NCBI GenBank assembly: GCA_020628725.1
Contig: JAHDEO010000014.1
Span: forward strand, 1-35,412
Direction: 5' to 3'
Length of the DNA: 35,412 bases
From: Saprospiraceae bacterium
GTDB taxonomy: Bacteria; Bacteroidota; Bacteroidia; Chitinophagales; Saprospiraceae
Position numbers and translations under genes: made by a program. The notes beneath the pieces were generated by a model. That model was not told the DNA's origin, made no database searches, and saw only the letters and a list, made by a program, of their open reading frames with translations. This document shows positions 35,406-35,412 of this stretch, one piece after another. The number at the start of each line of letters is the position of its first letter. Position 1 is the stretch's first letter.

Positions 35406-35412
35406 GTGTAAA

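Overview
The window (about 35.4 kb, moderately low GC with AT-rich gaps) looks like a chromosomal segment of a marine or sludge-type member of the Bacteroidota, most likely near the Saprospiria. This is inferred from giant HYR-repeat surface proteins, SprB-type repeats, C-terminal sorting domains of the type IX secretion system (T9SS), dockerin-like tails, a DUF1080 protein, and hairpin terminators with little Shine-Dalgarno signal. No rRNA, tRNA, CRISPR array or complete transposase gene was seen. Layout: (1) 167-1453 (+) is a parallel beta-helix lipoprotein with an acidic stretch after the lipobox cysteine that suggests surface export. (2) 2128-14337 (+) is a 4069-residue T9SS-secreted protein with a split SprB-like unit, about 35 HYR (hyalin-type) repeats, five beta-sandwich modules resembling P/Homo B domains, and a C-terminal sorting domain. 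(3) 14850-20324 (+) is a 1824-residue paralogue that matches the C-terminal half of protein 2 almost module for module. (4) 20976-25748 (+) is an M14 zinc carboxypeptidase with MAM-like domains, cysteine/calcium repeats and a T9SS tail. (5) 25808-27280 (-) is a cytoplasmic helical TPR-like protein of unknown function. (6) 27470-34417 (+) is an M4 (thermolysin-type) metallopeptidase fused to four leucine-rich-repeat solenoids (about 38 repeats), a dockerin/cohesin-like pair, one SprB repeat and a dockerin-like tail. (7) 34674-35405 (-) is a secreted DUF1080 protein. Taken together the window encodes an exported complement: two very long, disulfide-rich adhesin or matrix fibres, two large secreted metalloproteases with adhesive repeats, a surface beta-helix lipoprotein and a probable glycan-acting DUF1080 protein. 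Genes 2, 3 and 4 run in one direction, but each has its own long AT-rich leader and its own hairpin terminator, so they are probably separate transcription units. Their terminators are close copies of one another. A 161-bp MITE-like inverted-repeat element sits between gene 3 and its terminator. The most informative signals are internal to the giant proteins: paired cysteine substitutions in HYR repeats, a second repeat class with a fifth cysteine, a fixed order of HYR subtypes around the P-domain-like modules, cysteines flanking those modules, and a ten-repeat higher-order duplication.
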